DNA from: Rhodocyclaceae bacterium
GTDB lineage: Bacteria; Pseudomonadota; Gammaproteobacteria; Burkholderiales; Rhodocyclaceae
DNA length: 53,380 nucleotides
Direction: 5' to 3'
Assembly: GCA_020445765.1 (NCBI GenBank)
Contig: JAGRFY010000034.1
Location: 1 to 53,380, forward strand
A program made the position numbers and the translations under genes. Positions 8,501 through 17,144 of this stretch are shown here, one piece after another. The notes beneath the pieces are model-generated. The model worked only from the letters and a program-made list of their open reading frames with translations. It did no database searches and was not told where the DNA came from. Within the stretch, counting starts at the first letter, position 1. The number at the start of each line of letters is the position of its first letter.

Positions 8501-9433
8501 ATGGAAACCCTGTTGCAGCAGATCCTCAACGGCCTGGTGGTCGGCAGCGTCTACGCGCTGGTGGCACTGGGCTACACGATGGTCTATGGCATTCTCGGGC
8601 TGATCAATTTCGCCCACGGCGAAGTCCTGATGATCGGCGCCCTGTCGGCATTGACGACGATCTCGTCGCTGATCGGCGTGGCGCCCGACCTGCCGCCGCT
8701 GCTGCTGCTCGCGGCCGGGCTGCTGGTGGCGATTCCGACCTGCATGACCGTGGCCTTCCTGATGGAACGGCTGGCCTACCGCAGGCTCCGGGGCGCGCCA
8801 CGCCTGGCCCCGTTGATCACCGCGATCGGCGTCTCGTTCCTGCTGCAGACCCTGGCGATGATCGTCTGGGGCCGCAACTACCATACCTTTCCGCAGCTGA
8901 TCTCGACGACCCCGCTGCAGCCGATCGACGGCGTCTTCATCTCGCCGGTCCAGATTTCGATCATCCTGGTGTCGGCACTGCTGATGTTCGCCCTGGTGAC
9001 CCTGGTCAATCGCACCCGATTGGGGCGGGCGATGCGGGCCACCGCCGAGAACCACCGGGTGGCCTCGCTGATGGGCGTCGACGTCAATCGCATCATCGCG
9101 CTGACCTTCGTACTCGGCGCCGCGCTGGCGGCGGTGGCCGGCGTGATGTTCGCGAGCAACTACGGCATCGCCCACTACGCGATGGGCTTCATGCCCGGGC
9201 TCAAGGCATTCACCGCGGCGGTGCTCGGCGGCATCGGCAACCTCGCCGGCGCCATGCTCGGCGGCATCGTGCTCGGCCTGGTCGAAGCCGTCGGTGCCGG
9301 CTACATCGAGGATTTCACGTTCGGGTTCCTGAACTCCTCATACCAGGACATCTTCGCCTTCGTGATTCTCGGGGCGGTGCTGATCTTCCGTCCCACCGGC
9401 CTGCTCGGCGAACGGGTCTCCGACCGGGCCTGA
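8501..9433 (+). CDS. livH: branched-chain amino acid ABC transporter, permease LivH
   Basis: A 310-residue inner-membrane permease. The N-terminal QQILNGLVVGSVYALVALG and the GLINFAHGE segment are typical of LivH. The EAA-like loop that contacts the ATPase is near residues 225-260 (AVLGGIGNLAGAMLGG). About eight helices are predicted. It is second in the operon, separated from livK by a hairpin and followed 12 nt later by livM. It pairs with LivM to form the membrane channel. Confidence 0.93.
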   Translation: METLLQQILNGLVVGSVYALVALGYTMVYGILGLINFAHGEVLMIGALSALTTISSLIGVAPDLPPLLLLAAGLLVAIPTCMTVAFLMERLAYRRLRGAPRLAPLITAIGVSFLLQTLAMIVWGRNYHTFPQLISTTPLQPIDGVFISPVQISIILVSALLMFALVTLVNRTRLGRAMRATAENHRVASLMGVDVNRIIALTFVLGAALAAVAGVMFASNYGIAHYAMGFMPGLKAFTAAVLGGIGNLAGAMLGGIVLGLVEAVGAGYIEDFTFGFLNSSYQDIFAFVILGAVLIFRPTGLLGERVSDRA

Positions 9434-9445
9434 CAGGGAAGCGAC

Positions 9446-10588
9446 ATGAACGAACTCGCCGAACTGGTGCCGTACCTGGGCAAGCACAAGCCACGCGCCG
9501 CCCGCGCGCTGGTGATCCTGCTGGCGCTGGTGGCGCCGCTCATCGCGATCATGTTCGGACGCACCTGGGTGCGGGTACTCGACTTCGCGCTGCTCTACAT
9601 GATGCTGGCACTGGGCCTCAATCTGGTGGTCGGCTATGCCGGCCTGCTCGATCTCGGCTACATCGCGTTCTACGCGGTCGGCGCCTACACCTGGGCCTTC
9701 CTCGCCTCGCCCCATTTCGCCGAAGCCTTCCCGGCGCTGGCCGCCGGCCTCGGCGCGGCCGATGGTATCCACCTGCCATTCTGGCTGGTGCTGCCGGTCG
9801 GCGCGGCGCTGGCGGCGATGGCCGGCATCATCCTCGGCTTTCCGGTGCTGCGCCTGCGCGGCGACTACCTCGCCATCGTCACCCTCGGCTTCGGCGAGAT
9901 CGTGCGCATCTTCATGAACAACCTGAACTATCCGGTCAACATCACCAACGGTCCGCAGGGCATCAACCTGCTCGACTCGATGAACCTGTTCGGCTGGGAT
10001 CTCGCCCGCAGCATCAAGCTGTGGGGCGTCAAGATCGATTCGCTGTTCTTCTATTACTACTTCTTTCTGCTGTGCGTGGTCGGTTCGATCCTGTTCATCC
10101 AGCGCCTGCAGATCTCGCGCATCGGCCGCGCCTGGGCAGCGATGCGCGACGACGAACTGGCGGCCAAGGCGATCGGCATCAACATCCGCAACATGAAGCT
10201 GCTCGCCTTTGCGCTGGGCGCGACCTTCGGCGGCGTCGCCGGTGGCCTGTTCGGTGCCTTCCAGGGCTTCGTCTCGCCTGAATCGTTCTCGCTGATGGAG
10301 TCGATCGCGGTGCTGGTGATGGTGGTCTTCGGCGGCATGGGCAACATCGCCGGGGCGATCGCCGGGGCGCTGATCCTGACCGCGTTGCCCGAGATCCTGC
10401 GTCATATCGCGCTGCCGATCCAGCAGGCACTGTTCGGCCAGGTGTTGCTCGATCCGGAGGTGCTGCGGATGCTGCTCTATTCGCTGGCGATGATCCTGAT
10501 GATGCTGCTGCGTCCGGGCGGCCTGATCCCGGCCCACGCACGCTACAGCCGCCCCGAGTTCATCGCGGCCGGAGAAGCGCGCGCATGA
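9446..10588 (+). CDS. livM: branched-chain amino acid ABC transporter, permease LivM
   Basis: A 380-residue inner-membrane permease. It has the LivM hallmarks LNLVVGYAGLLDLGYIAFYAVGAY, LRLRGDYLAIVTLGFGEI and the ATPase-contacting VVFGGMGNIAGAIAG loop. The N-terminus is longer than in the shortest family members, with a soluble start before the first helix. A GGGA ribosome-binding site precedes the ATG, and the stop overlaps the livG start (ATGA), so the two are coupled. Confidence 0.93.
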   Translation: MNELAELVPYLGKHKPRAARALVILLALVAPLIAIMFGRTWVRVLDFALLYMMLALGLNLVVGYAGLLDLGYIAFYAVGAYTWAFLASPHFAEAFPALAAGLGAADGIHLPFWLVLPVGAALAAMAGIILGFPVLRLRGDYLAIVTLGFGEIVRIFMNNLNYPVNITNGPQGINLLDSMNLFGWDLARSIKLWGVKIDSLFFYYYFFLLCVVGSILFIQRLQISRIGRAWAAMRDDELAAKAIGINIRNMKLLAFALGATFGGVAGGLFGAFQGFVSPESFSLMESIAVLVMVVFGGMGNIAGAIAGALILTALPEILRHIALPIQQALFGQVLLDPEVLRMLLYSLAMILMMLLRPGGLIPAHARYSRPEFIAAGEARA

Positions 10589-11358
10589 TCCGGCTGCTCG
10601 AGGCACGCGCCATCAGCAAGTATTTCGGCGGCCTGACGGCACTGTCGGAAGTGTCGCTGACGATCAACAAGGGCGAGGTCTATGGCCTGATCGGCCCGAA
10701 CGGCGCCGGCAAGACCACGCTGTTCAACGTGCTGACCGGCGCCTACGTGCCCGACGAAGGCGAGTTCGTGTTCGACGGAACCGAGCTTCCGACCGGCAAG
10801 CCGCATCGGGTGGTCGAGCAGGGCATCGCCCGCACCTTCCAGAACATCCGCCTGTTTCGCGACATGACCGCCCTCGAGAACGTCATGGCCGGCCACCACA
10901 TCCGTACGCGGGCGACGATCTGGGGAATCCTGACGCAGAACCGCCGCACCCGCGAGGAAGAGCGGCTGACCACCGAGCGCGCGTTCGAGCTGCTGCGCTA
11001 CGTCGGCATCGAGCGCTTCGCCCGCACGGTGTCGAAGAACCTCAGCTACGGCGACCAGCGGCGGCTCGAGATCGCGCGGGCGCTGGCCACCGAACCCCGG
11101 CTGCTGGCGCTCGACGAGCCCGCCGCCGGCATGAACGCGACCGAGACCGGCCGCCTGCGCGAGCTGATCGAGCGCATCCGCAGCGACGGCACCACGGTGC
11201 TGCTGATCGAGCACGACGTCAAACTGGTGATGGGCCTGTGCGACCGCATCGCGGTCCTCGACTTCGGCAAGAAGATCGCCGAGGACGTGCCGGCCGAGGT
11301 GCAACGAAACCCTGCGGTGATCGAGGCCTATCTCGGAGGCGGTCATCATGCCCAGTGA
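10585..11358 (+). CDS. livG: branched-chain amino acid ABC transporter, ATPase LivG
   Basis: A 257-residue ABC ATPase. Walker A is GPNGAGKTT (residues 37-45). The signature is LSYGDQ, the LivG variant of LSGGQ, followed by RRLEIARAL, then Walker B LLALDEPAAGMN and the switch histidine in LLIEHDV. The LivG-typical ARTFQNIRLF and EHDVKLVMGLCDRI segments separate it from LivF. It overlaps livM by 4 nt and livF by 11 nt. Confidence 0.94.
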   Translation: MIRLLEARAISKYFGGLTALSEVSLTINKGEVYGLIGPNGAGKTTLFNVLTGAYVPDEGEFVFDGTELPTGKPHRVVEQGIARTFQNIRLFRDMTALENVMAGHHIRTRATIWGILTQNRRTREEERLTTERAFELLRYVGIERFARTVSKNLSYGDQRRLEIARALATEPRLLALDEPAAGMNATETGRLRELIERIRSDGTTVLLIEHDVKLVMGLCDRIAVLDFGKKIAEDVPAEVQRNPAVIEAYLGGGHHAQ

Positions 11359-12082
11359 CGGTGTGAAGACCCTGCTCAGGCTCGCCGGCGTCCAGGTCGC
11401 CTACGGCGCGATCGAAGCGGTCAAGGGCGTGGACCTGGAACTCTTCGCCGGCGAGATGGTGTGCCTGATCGGCGCCAATGGTGCCGGCAAGACGACGACG
11501 CTTAACGCGATCGCCGGCACCCTGCCGTTGTCCGGCGGCTCGATCAGCTACCACGAGGAGGACCTCGCCCGCCTGCCGGCCCACAAGCGGCTGCGCAGGG
11601 GAATCGCGCTGGTGCCCGAGGGTCGCGGCATCTTCACCCGGCTGACGGTCGAGGAGAACCTGCGGATGGGCGCCTACATCCGCAAGGACGCCGACGGCGT
11701 CGCCGCCGACATGGCCCGCGTGTTCGACATGCTGCCGCGCATCCACGAACGCCTGCACCAGGTCGCCGGCACTCTCTCCGGCGGCGAACAGCAGATGCTG
11801 GCGATCGGCCGCGCCTTGCTGTCCCGCCCGCGCCTGCTGCTGCTCGACGAACCATCGATGGGGCTGGCGCCGCTGGTGGTCGAGAAGATCTTCGAGGTCG
11901 TGCAGTCGGTGCGTCAGGAGGGAGTGTCGATCCTGCTGGTCGAGCAGAACGCCAACCTCGCACTGGAGTTCGCCCAGCGCGGCTACGTCATGGAATCCGG
12001 CCGCATCATGCTGTCGGGCAGCGGCCGCGAGCTGCTCGCGAACCCGGCGGTGCGGGCCGCCTACCTCGGCGAGGCAAGCTGA
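11348..12082 (+). CDS. livF: branched-chain amino acid ABC transporter, ATPase LivF
   Basis: A 244-residue ABC ATPase that dimerises with LivG. Walker A is GANGAGKTT (42-50), the signature LSGGEQQM, and Walker B LLLLDEPSMGLAP. The RRGIALVPEGRGIF and VEENLRMGAY segments are LivF hallmarks. It is the last gene of the liv operon. Its 3' end overlaps the convergent Bcr/CflA gene by 22 bp, so no room remains for a separate terminator between them. Confidence 0.94.
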   Translation: MPSDGVKTLLRLAGVQVAYGAIEAVKGVDLELFAGEMVCLIGANGAGKTTTLNAIAGTLPLSGGSISYHEEDLARLPAHKRLRRGIALVPEGRGIFTRLTVEENLRMGAYIRKDADGVAADMARVFDMLPRIHERLHQVAGTLSGGEQQMLAIGRALLSRPRLLLLDEPSMGLAPLVVEKIFEVVQSVRQEGVSILLVEQNANLALEFAQRGYVMESGRIMLSGSGRELLANPAVRAAYLGEAS

Positions 12083-13275
12083 CCGCGAGCGGCGAGACGC
12101 CGCCACCACAGCACGAACAACAGCCCGCCGGCGAGGGTCAACGATGCTGCGCCGCCAGCGAGGCCCAGCGTCGATGACCACACCAGCGGCGCCAGCACCC
12201 CGGCCACGGTCGCGTTGAGTCCCATTTGCAGGAAGCCCTGGCAGCTCGACGCCAGTCCCCGGCGCAGCGGAAACCGATCGAGGGCCATCAGGCTCAGCGC
12301 CGGCATTGCCAGCGCCATGCCGAAGGTATAGACCGGGGCGAACACCAGCGACCACGGCAGCGACGGTTCCAGCATCGCCGACACTGCGAGATTGATCGCC
12401 ACCGCGGCGGCCATCACCACGTAGCCCCAGGCGATCGCCCGACGCTGCGACCAGCGGCCGGCCATCCGGCCGGACACCATCGAGCCGACCACCATGCCGG
12501 AGACGGTCGGCACGAAGAACCAGCCGAAGGCATGGGCGTCGAGCCCCAGGTGCTGCATCAGGAACACAGGCGCCGACAGCACATAGATGAAGAAGCCGGC
12601 GAAGTTCAGCGCCATCGCACCAGAGAGGGCGATGAAGGCCGGATCCGCGAACACGCTGCGGTAGGCCCGCATCAGCTCGAGCGGGTGGATCGGCTGGCGT
12701 CGCTCCGGCGGCAGCGACTCCGGCAGCCAGCGCCAGCACGCGATCGCCAGCACCAGCCCCAGGCCCGCGAGCAGGGCGAAGATCGCCCGCCAGCCGGCGA
12801 CGCTGACCAGCAGGCCGCCGACGATCGGCGCCACCGCCGGCGCGACGCCGAACACCATCATCACGTGCGACATCAAGCGCTGGGCGCGCGCCCCTTCGAG
12901 CAGGTCGCGCACGACCGCCCGCCCGACCACCATGCCGGCACCGGCGCAGACACCCTGCAGGGCTCGCCCGAGCCACAGCCAGTGAATGTCGCTGGCGAAG
13001 GTACAGGCGATCGAAGACGCCGCGTACAGCAGCATCGCGACGAGCAGCACTCGGCGCCGGCCGAGCGCGTCTGACAGCGTGCCGTGCCACAACACCATCA
13101 GCGCGAATGGCGCCATGTAGGCGGTCAGCGACTGCTGCACCTGGAGCTGGCTCGCTCCCAGTTCGGCCGCGATCAGCGGGAATGCCGGCAGATAGGTGTC
13201 GATCGAGAACGGCCCGACCGCAGCCAGCGCGGCGAGCAGAACCGTCAGCAACGGATAGGAGATCGGCAGGGGCAA
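12061..13275 (-). CDS. Bcr/CflA-type multidrug efflux MFS transporter
   Basis: A 404-residue, 12-helix major facilitator. The opening PFSIDTYLPAFP and the motif-A-like loop GTLSDALGRRRVLL are characteristic of drug/H+ antiporters of the Bcr/CflA subfamily. The motif-C-like GVAPAVAPIVGG lies in helix 5. The only start upstream of helix 1 is a TTG (13275), with no ATG or GTG in frame back to the previous stop, so a TTG start is likely. It lies downstream of the methyltransferase gene on the same strand. The substrate is unknown. Confidence 0.85.
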   Translation of the reverse strand: MPLPISYPLLTVLLAALAAVGPFSIDTYLPAFPLIAAELGASQLQVQQSLTAYMAPFALMVLWHGTLSDALGRRRVLLVAMLLYAASSIACTFASDIHWLWLGRALQGVCAGAGMVVGRAVVRDLLEGARAQRLMSHVMMVFGVAPAVAPIVGGLLVSVAGWRAIFALLAGLGLVLAIACWRWLPESLPPERRQPIHPLELMRAYRSVFADPAFIALSGAMALNFAGFFIYVLSAPVFLMQHLGLDAHAFGWFFVPTVSGMVVGSMVSGRMAGRWSQRRAIAWGYVVMAAAVAINLAVSAMLEPSLPWSLVFAPVYTFGMALAMPALSLMALDRFPLRRGLASSCQGFLQMGLNATVAGVLAPLVWSSTLGLAGGAASLTLAGGLLFVLWWRRLAARGQLASPR

Positions 13276-13344
13276 CGGGATACCGGCGCGGGCGTCAGCA
13301 GGGTGCGCGGCCGGTCGGCCGGCCTTCGGGCCGTTTCGCCGCCA

Positions 13345-14100
13345 TCAGGCGGGGGCCTTCTGGATGATCGTCAGTCCACAGCCGTCGAGGTACGGGAAGT
13401 CGCCCGGGCGACCGCCGCCGACGAAGCCGTTGATGTTGAGCGCGGACATCCGATTGGCCGAAATCCATTCCTCGAGGGCCTGCTTGACGCCCTTGCCGCC
13501 GGCCTTGTCGAAGCCGCGGGCAAAATCCGACGAGTCGTGCATCAACAGGAAACCGCCGGGGACCAGGGCCGGGAACCACAGGTCGAGTTCGCGCAGCGTG
13601 TGGGCATACTGGTGGGACGAATCGACGAAGAGCAATTGCGGCGCACCGTCGAGGAATCGCGCCGCCTGGCCAGGCCGACGCGGATCCGCCGAGTCGCCAA
13701 CCTCCAGGTGGACCTGGGCGCCGAGGCCGGCGCGCTCGACCCAACTCCGCGTGTAGGCACTCACCGCCGGATCGATATCCACCGAGAACAGCATGTGCCG
13801 CTTGTCCATGTGGCGTGCCGCGAAACCGATCATCAAGGTCGAATAGCCCACGTAATGGCCAAGCTGGACGATGCGCGAGATGCCGTTGCCGGAGATCAGG
13901 CCGAGCAGCATCGACAGCGCCGGCACGCCGGCCTCGCCGGTGCTCGGGTAATGCTTCTCGGTGTCGTCGAACCACTGCTGCAGCAGTGACCATTCGTCGT
14001 CGTCGAGAAACTCGTAGAGCATCGGCACGTAGTCGGTCGTCGCCACCCGATGCCACCAGTAACGATTGTGAGCCCTCTGCCTGAAGCTCAGCGATCTCAT
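13345..14100 (-). CDS. class I SAM methyltransferase (Methyltransf_24/CmcI-like)
   Basis: A 251-residue predicted Rossmann-fold methyltransferase. Motif I is unusual: IVQLGHYVGYST, with Gln-Leu-Gly-His where an acidic residue and G-x-G normally stand. Motif II is FSVDIDP (the acidic residue binding the ribose), and LLFVDSSHQY and LLMHDSS correspond to later strands of the family, with the D-S-S-H typical of Methyltransf_24. The start at 14100 was chosen for its strong GGAGG 8 nt upstream; the longer ORF is not family-like. It is followed by the Bcr/CflA gene. Substrate unknown. Confidence 0.78.
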   Translation of the reverse strand: MRSLSFRQRAHNRYWWHRVATTDYVPMLYEFLDDDEWSLLQQWFDDTEKHYPSTGEAGVPALSMLLGLISGNGISRIVQLGHYVGYSTLMIGFAARHMDKRHMLFSVDIDPAVSAYTRSWVERAGLGAQVHLEVGDSADPRRPGQAARFLDGAPQLLFVDSSHQYAHTLRELDLWFPALVPGGFLLMHDSSDFARGFDKAGGKGVKQALEEWISANRMSALNINGFVGGGRPGDFPYLDGCGLTIIQKAPA

Positions 14101-14225
14101 TTGAAACGCCTCCTTCTGGTCCGTGACACCGGCAGCGCCGCCGTTGCGACTACGTCCGCGGCCCATTATCCACCCTGCGGACCCGTCGACGGCGACGACG
14201 CGAGCCTGGCCGCCGGTCGCGGCCC

Positions 14226-15116
14226 TCAGCCGGCGATCGCCAGCATCGCGACCCCGCTGAGCATGCACAAGGTCCCGACCGACCGCGCTGGCGTCAGCCG
14301 TTCGCGCAGTACACCGGCTCCAAGCGCAACCCCGAGCAGCATCGACAGTTCGCGCACTGGCGCGACGTAGCTCAGCGGTGCCCGCGTCATTGCTTCGAGC
14401 ACCAGCAGGTAAGCCAGCGGCGAGAGTACGCCGACGACGATCACGGCGCGCCGATGGGCACGCCACTGGGCAAGCAGTTCACGCCGCCGCAAGAAGGCCG
14501 GCGGCGCAAGCAGCGCGGTCCGCAGCAGCAGACCGACGACGTAGTAGAGCACCGGCGAGACGGTCTGCGAAGCCATCGCCCAGCCATCGATGACGGTATA
14601 GGCAGCGATCGTCAGGCCGGTCGCCAGCCCCCAGAGGAACCCCGCCCGCAGCGTCGAGATCTGGTCGCCAAGACGGCCGACCAGGCCCGATACCAGAACG
14701 ATGCCGACGACGATCAGCGCGATCGCGCACCAGCCGGCCGTTGACGGTCGCTCGCCGAGCAGCAGGATCGCGCCCACTACGGCGAACAACGGCCCGGTGC
14801 CCCGCGCCAGCGGATAGACCACGGAAAAGTCCGCGACCCGGTAGGCCTGCTGCAGCACCAGCGAATAGGCGACATGGACGATGGCACTGGCCACGATCGC
14901 CAGCCAGATGGTGGCGTCGACCGACCCGAGCTGCTGCCCGGCGGCGATCACCCCGAACGGCGTGGCGAAGGCCAGGCTGACCGCGCCGTACAGCCAGACG
15001 AAGGGCAGCCCGCCGGCCACCTGCTTGGCCTGCAGGTTCCACAAGGCGTGCATCAGCGCGCCGGCGAGCACCAGAGCCAGCGCCGAAAGGCTCAAGATGG
15101 ACCCCGCCGGCGGCAA
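14226..15116 (-). CDS. DMT-superfamily (EamA-like) permease
   Basis: A 296-residue, ten-helix protein made of two EamA-type repeats. The first repeat contains HALWNLQAK and the YPLARGTGPLFAVVGAILLLGERP segment; the second contains APLSYVAPVRELSMLLG and LRERLTPA, the matching end of the repeat. It begins 10 nt after yifB, so it is probably in the same transcript. The start is uncertain: the upstream candidate is TTG (15116), and a later in-frame TTG or GTG would shorten the N-terminus before helix 1. The exported metabolite is unknown. Confidence 0.85.
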   Translation of the reverse strand: MPPAGSILSLSALALVLAGALMHALWNLQAKQVAGGLPFVWLYGAVSLAFATPFGVIAAGQQLGSVDATIWLAIVASAIVHVAYSLVLQQAYRVADFSVVYPLARGTGPLFAVVGAILLLGERPSTAGWCAIALIVVGIVLVSGLVGRLGDQISTLRAGFLWGLATGLTIAAYTVIDGWAMASQTVSPVLYYVVGLLLRTALLAPPAFLRRRELLAQWRAHRRAVIVVGVLSPLAYLLVLEAMTRAPLSYVAPVRELSMLLGVALGAGVLRERLTPARSVGTLCMLSGVAMLAIAG

Positions 15117-15126
15117 GGGAACTCGG

Positions 15127-16629
15127 TCACGCCGGCTCTCCGGGCAATGGCCGGCGATACTGGATGGCCTCGGCGACCTGGGCTGCGCCGATCGCCTCGA
15201 CGCCGGCCAGATCGGCGATGCTGCGGGCCACCCTCAGCACCCGATGATGGGCCCGGGCCGACAGCCCGAGCCGTTCGCCGGCGGCCCGCAGCAGCTTGCG
15301 GCCAGCCTCGTCCGGCGCGCAACGGATGTCCACCTCGCCAGCGGCGAGCCGCGCGTTGGCGCTGCCCTGGCGTTGCTGCTGGCGGCGCCAGGCGCAGGCG
15401 ACACGGGCCGCGACCTCGGCGCTCGACTCGGCCGCCGACGCGGACAGCAGCTCGTCGCCGGCCAGGGCCGGTACCTCGACGACCAGGTCGATGCGGTCGA
15501 GCAGAGGGCCGGACAGCTTGCCGCGGTAGCGCGCGATCTGGTCCGGTGTGCAGCGGCAGTCGCGGCGGACGTTGCCGAGGTGGCCACAAGGACAGGGGTT
15601 CATCGCCGCGACGAACTGGAAACGGGCCGGAAAGGTGGCGCGTCGGGCTGCCCGCGACACCGTGACCTCGCCGGTTTCCAGCGGCTCGCGCAGGGATTCC
15701 AGCACGCGCCGGTCGAACTCCGGCAATTCATCGAGGAACAGAACGCCCTCGTGGGCCAGCGAAATCTCGCCCGGGCGCGGGTGGGCGCCCCCCCCGACCA
15801 GGGCTGCGGCGGAGGCCGTATGGTGGGGGTGCCGGAACGGCCGCCGGCGCCAGCGGGCCGGATCGAAAGTGCCCTCCACCGACTGGATCGCCGCGCTCTC
15901 GAGCGCCGCGTGGCGATCCATCGGCGGCAACAGGCCGGGCAGGCGCGCGGCCAGCATCGATTTGCCGCTGCCCGGCGGCCCCACCATCAACAACGAGTGC
16001 TGGCCGGCTGCAGCGATCTCGAGCGCTCGCCGTGCCTGTGCCTGCCCCTTGACCTCGGCCAGATCCGGGTACGACGGCTCCGCCACCGGCATCTCCGCGA
16101 CCGGCGGCGCCAGCGGCCGGCGGCCGTTGAGGTGTGCGCAGACCGCCAGCAGATCGTCGGCCGCCAGCACACGTGCGTCCTCGACACGTGCCGCCTCGGC
16201 TGCGCTGTGGCGCGGCAGAACGAGGGTGCGACCGCTGTCGGCGGCCCGCCACGCCAACGCCAGCGCGCCGCGCACTGGCCGCAGCTCGCCCGACAGCGAC
16301 AGCTCGCCGGCGAATTCGTGGCCGGCCAGCGCGCTGCCGTCGATCTGGCCGGACGCGGCAAGAATGCCGAGGGCGATCGGCAGATCGAAGCAACCGCCCT
16401 CCTTCGGCAGATCGGCCGGCGCCAGGTTGACGATGATCCGTCGCTGCGGGAAATCGAAGCCACAGGTCTGCAACGCGGCGCGCACCCGGTCGCGGGCTTC
16501 GCGCACTTCGGTATCGGGCAGTCCGACCAGCGAAAAGGCCGGCAGTCCGTTGGCAAGGTGGGTCTCGACGACGACCTCGGGTGCCGACATGCCGTCGAGC
16601 GCGCGGGCATGGATCAGGGCGAGCGGCAT
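15127..16629 (-). CDS. yifB: YifB-family Mg-chelatase-like AAA+ ATPase (ComM-like)
   Basis: A 500-residue protein with an N-terminal Lon-protease-like fold, an AAA+ Mg-chelatase domain and the C-terminal YifB domain. Walker A is GPPGSGKS (residues 217-224) and Walker B VLFLDE (296-301). A cysteine-rich NPCPCGHLG...CRC segment, typical of the family, follows. In naturally competent species the homologue ComM is a helicase that extends branch migration of transforming DNA, and dprA in this window fits that theme. ATG 16629 was chosen over an upstream TTG for its GGAG at 8 nt. A promoter is visible upstream. Confidence 0.93.
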   Translation of the reverse strand: MPLALIHARALDGMSAPEVVVETHLANGLPAFSLVGLPDTEVREARDRVRAALQTCGFDFPQRRIIVNLAPADLPKEGGCFDLPIALGILAASGQIDGSALAGHEFAGELSLSGELRPVRGALALAWRAADSGRTLVLPRHSAAEAARVEDARVLAADDLLAVCAHLNGRRPLAPPVAEMPVAEPSYPDLAEVKGQAQARRALEIAAAGQHSLLMVGPPGSGKSMLAARLPGLLPPMDRHAALESAAIQSVEGTFDPARWRRRPFRHPHHTASAAALVGGGAHPRPGEISLAHEGVLFLDELPEFDRRVLESLREPLETGEVTVSRAARRATFPARFQFVAAMNPCPCGHLGNVRRDCRCTPDQIARYRGKLSGPLLDRIDLVVEVPALAGDELLSASAAESSAEVAARVACAWRRQQQRQGSANARLAAGEVDIRCAPDEAGRKLLRAAGERLGLSARAHHRVLRVARSIADLAGVEAIGAAQVAEAIQYRRPLPGEPA

Positions 16630-16656
16630 GGCCGGCTCCGACAACGGGATTCGGCG

Positions 16657-16684
16657 AGTCTAGCGCAAAAAAACCGTTTGTCAT
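16657..16684 (-). promoter_or_regulatory. yifB promoter overlapping a terminator
   Basis: On the minus strand ATGACA (16684-16679, 5/6 to the -35) and TAGACT (16662-16657, 4/6 to the -10) are 16 nt apart, giving a start about 25 nt before the yifB ATG. The -35 lies in the loop of the terminator hairpin at 16667-16691. Confidence 0.5.
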
Positions 16685-16691
16685 GAACGGT
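16667..16691 (-). terminator. intrinsic terminator of the small membrane protein gene
   Basis: Read on the minus strand, ACCGTT, a 7-nt loop and AACGGT are followed directly by a run of seven T. This is the cleanest intrinsic terminator in the window and sits 15 nt past the end of the gene at 16706-17068. Confidence 0.75.
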
Positions 16692-16705
16692 GCGGCGACC
16701 CGACT

Positions 16706-17068
16706 TCACTTGCGCACCCAGCCGTTTCGCGTCAGTCGCAGGTGGCGGAGGTTGGCCGGCGCATGGGAGAACACCCCGGACCACAGCACGATCAGCCAGA
16801 ACATCGGCAGGCGCAGGCTCTCGTCCGCCGCCATCACCGCCACCATCAACAGCTTGACCATGACCGCGATGCCGGACAGTTCGAAGGCGTGACCCGGGAA
16901 CTGCCACAGGTCGAGCGCGAACAGCGTGGCGCCGCTGACCAGCACCAGCATCGCCGGCGTGGCGGCCGGCGCGCCGTGGAGCAGGGCCGCACCGAGCAGG
17001 ATCACGCAGGCGGTATGGGCGGCGCGCAGGACGATGCCGGTCCAGCGGGTCAGGGGAGGTCGCTTCAT
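16706..17068 (-). CDS. small integral membrane protein of unknown function
   Basis: A 120-residue protein with about four hydrophobic segments (roughly residues 10-32, 38-52, 63-80 and 86-101), so almost entirely membrane. No family is recognised. The ATG has only a weak ribosome-binding site. It follows the histidine kinase gene after 76 nt on the same strand and is closed by a clear terminator, suggesting the two share a transcript. Confidence 0.6.
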   Translation of the reverse strand: MKRPPLTRWTGIVLRAAHTACVILLGAALLHGAPAATPAMLVLVSGATLFALDLWQFPGHAFELSGIAVMVKLLMVAVMAADESLRLPMFWLIVLWSGVFSHAPANLRHLRLTRNGWVRK

Positions 17069-17144
17069 CGAATCATGTCCGGTCGGCCCGGCCGAGCCGG
17101 GCAGCGTCGGTGGATGCTAGCAAATCGCCCGCCCCGGTGCCGAC

